A stretch of DNA of 13,074 nt. Origin: Pseudomonadota bacterium (GTDB lineage Bacteria; Desulfobacterota; DSM-4660; Desulfatiglandales; B25-G16). Shown here one piece after another: positions 12,235 through 13,074 of this stretch. The notes under the pieces were generated by a model. That model had not been told where the DNA came from, ran no database searches, and worked only from the letters and a program-made list of their open reading frames with translations. The translations under genes and the position numbers were made by a program. Each line of letters starts with the position of its first letter. Within the stretch, counting starts at the first letter, position 1. Location of the stretch: NCBI GenBank assembly GCA_015223015.1, contig JADFWK010000149.1:1-13074 (forward strand), given 5' to 3'.

Positions 12235-13074
12235 TTTCCCAAACTACCAAGGATTAGTGTGAATAGCCGAGCTAATGAGGGGGATGCCTTCTCTGCATTA
12301 GCGATCACCTCTTCAATGGAGGTACCGGTCATGCAATCAGGAAGATTAATATTGGTGATAGCTACAATTGCTAATACCCTGAGCCCAGAATGAACAGCTG
12401 CGATCACCTCATTAACCGTTGACATCCCCACTGCATCACTGCCGATGCTTCTTAAAAATCTTGTCTCGGCAGGTGTTTCAAGACTTGGCCCTGTGATACC
12501 CACATAGATACCCTGATTCAAGGTAATCTCTGCTTCCACTGCCTTTTGCCGAGCCAGGGAGATCAGATCTTTGTCATAGGCGGATGTCATATCTGGAAAG
12601 CTAGGTCCGAATTCCTCCAGATCTCTTCCGACGAGGGGGTTAGTGCCAGTAAGATTTATGTGATCGGTAATCAGCATTAATTCTCCGGGTTTATAACAAG
12701 GATCTAATCCACCAGCTGCACTTGAAATAAAGAGGTACTTTGCCCCTAAGACTGCCATAACCCTTACTGGAAAGGTGATCTCTTTAACCGTGTATCCCTC
12801 GTAGAGGTGAAATCTTCCCTGCATGGCAAGAACTTGTTTTCCCGCCATGCTGCCAAAAACAAGGATGCCAGCGTGCCCAGGAACCGTTGCTTTGGGGAAA
12901 TGAGGGATCTGCTCATAGGGGATACTATGATCAATTTTAATGGCATCAGTAAGAGAGGTAAGCCCGGTGCCAGTAATCATCCCAACAAAAGGCTCTCTGG
13001 TGATGTTCTTCCGAATAAAATCGGCTGCCTCGGTTATTTTCGAGTATGTTGAGTCTTTTGTGTTTGTTGAGTTC
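12231..13074 (-). CDS. punA: Purine nucleoside phosphorylase family protein (5' end beyond the window)
   Basis: A trimeric-type PNP splits purine nucleosides with phosphate into base and ribose-1-phosphate. The frame stays open to the right edge: 31 codons upstream of the ATG at 12978-12980 read like a normal PNP N-terminus (ITEAADFIRKNITREPFVG), so the gene starts outside and that ATG is internal. Counting from it, motifs are GTGLT (4-8), GHAGIL (35-40), MQGRFHLYEGY (53-63), SAAGGL (87-92), GPSLETPAE (164-172) and AITN (207-210). The Glu in GPSLE and the Asn in AITN fit 6-oxopurine recognition, as against the Ser and Asp of MTA phosphorylases. Overlap with the aminohydrolase gene suggests it takes the inosine-type product of that enzyme. 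280 codons are visible. Confidence 0.9.
   Translation of the reverse strand, partial: NSTNTKDSTYSKITEAADFIRKNITREPFVGMITGTGLTSLTDAIKIDHSIPYEQIPHFPKATVPGHAGILVFGSMAGKQVLAMQGRFHLYEGYTVKEITFPVRVMAVLGAKYLFISSAAGGLDPCYKPGELMLITDHINLTGTNPLVGRDLEEFGPSFPDMTSAYDKDLISLARQKAVEAEITLNQGIYVGITGPSLETPAETRFLRSIGSDAVGMSTVNEVIAAVHSGLRVLAIVAITNINLPDCMTGTSIEEVIANAEKASPSLARLFTLILGSLGK

Noticed and set aside
1..13074. CRISPR array, rRNA genes, toxin-antitoxin or phage-defence modules
   Set aside because: No regularly spaced repeats, rRNA-like sequence or recognised defence or toxin domains were seen on either strand.

Overview
The window is a stretch of ordinary bacterial chromosome, probably from an anaerobic member of the Desulfobacterota (old Deltaproteobacteria) or a close relative. 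This placing is an inference from the gene mix: a selenocysteine tRNA with its UCA anticodon, a GspA/ExeA-type ATPase carrying LysM and SPOR domains, an FHA-GAF protein, a short zinc-ribbon HTH regulator, and a coupled purine phosphorylase/aminohydrolase pair. GC content looks moderate. There is no phage, plasmid backbone, CRISPR array or complete insertion sequence.

Layout from left to right. Positions 1-300 hold a 15-bp inverted repeat, a possible gene start leaving the left edge, and a sigma70-like promoter for an RmlD-type dTDP-sugar reductase (301-1188). A CBS-pair protein (1379-2026) follows, closed by a strong hairpin terminator. Next come a DUF456 membrane protein (2266-2745) and a small HTH/zinc-ribbon regulator (2782-3063). 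A 415-bp gap contains a close match to a sigma54 promoter in front of a 547-residue AAA ATPase with one membrane segment and LysM and SPOR domains (3479-5122). A zinc-ribbon/acidic-tail protein (5332-5790) converges on an FHA-GAF protein read from the other strand (5822-6721).

The 490-bp gap after the FHA gene holds a decayed piece of a gamma-class carbonic anhydrase (about 6992-7159). It is followed by a 268-residue protein I do not recognise (7213-8019). selC on the minus strand (8253-8351) has its own promoter and terminator. To its right are phosphoglycerate mutase (8629-9372), a YbaK-family deacylase (9509-9988) with a hairpin at its stop codon, and a two-gene unit of a small membrane protein and a 48-residue protein (10401-10900). 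The right end is a minus-strand operon in which a PNP-family phosphorylase (cut by the window edge) overlaps an MtaD-type aminohydrolase by 4 bp.

Few of the genes form an obvious shared pathway. The clearest functional pair is phosphorylase plus aminohydrolase, which together could turn adenosine-type by-products of S-adenosylmethionine chemistry into hypoxanthine and a sugar phosphate. No clear-cut new system was found. The leads most worth following are the carbonic-anhydrase fossil, the sigma54-type promoter in front of the envelope-spanning ATPase, the self-contained selC unit with an unusual base pair, and the unrecognised 268-residue protein between the fossil and selC.
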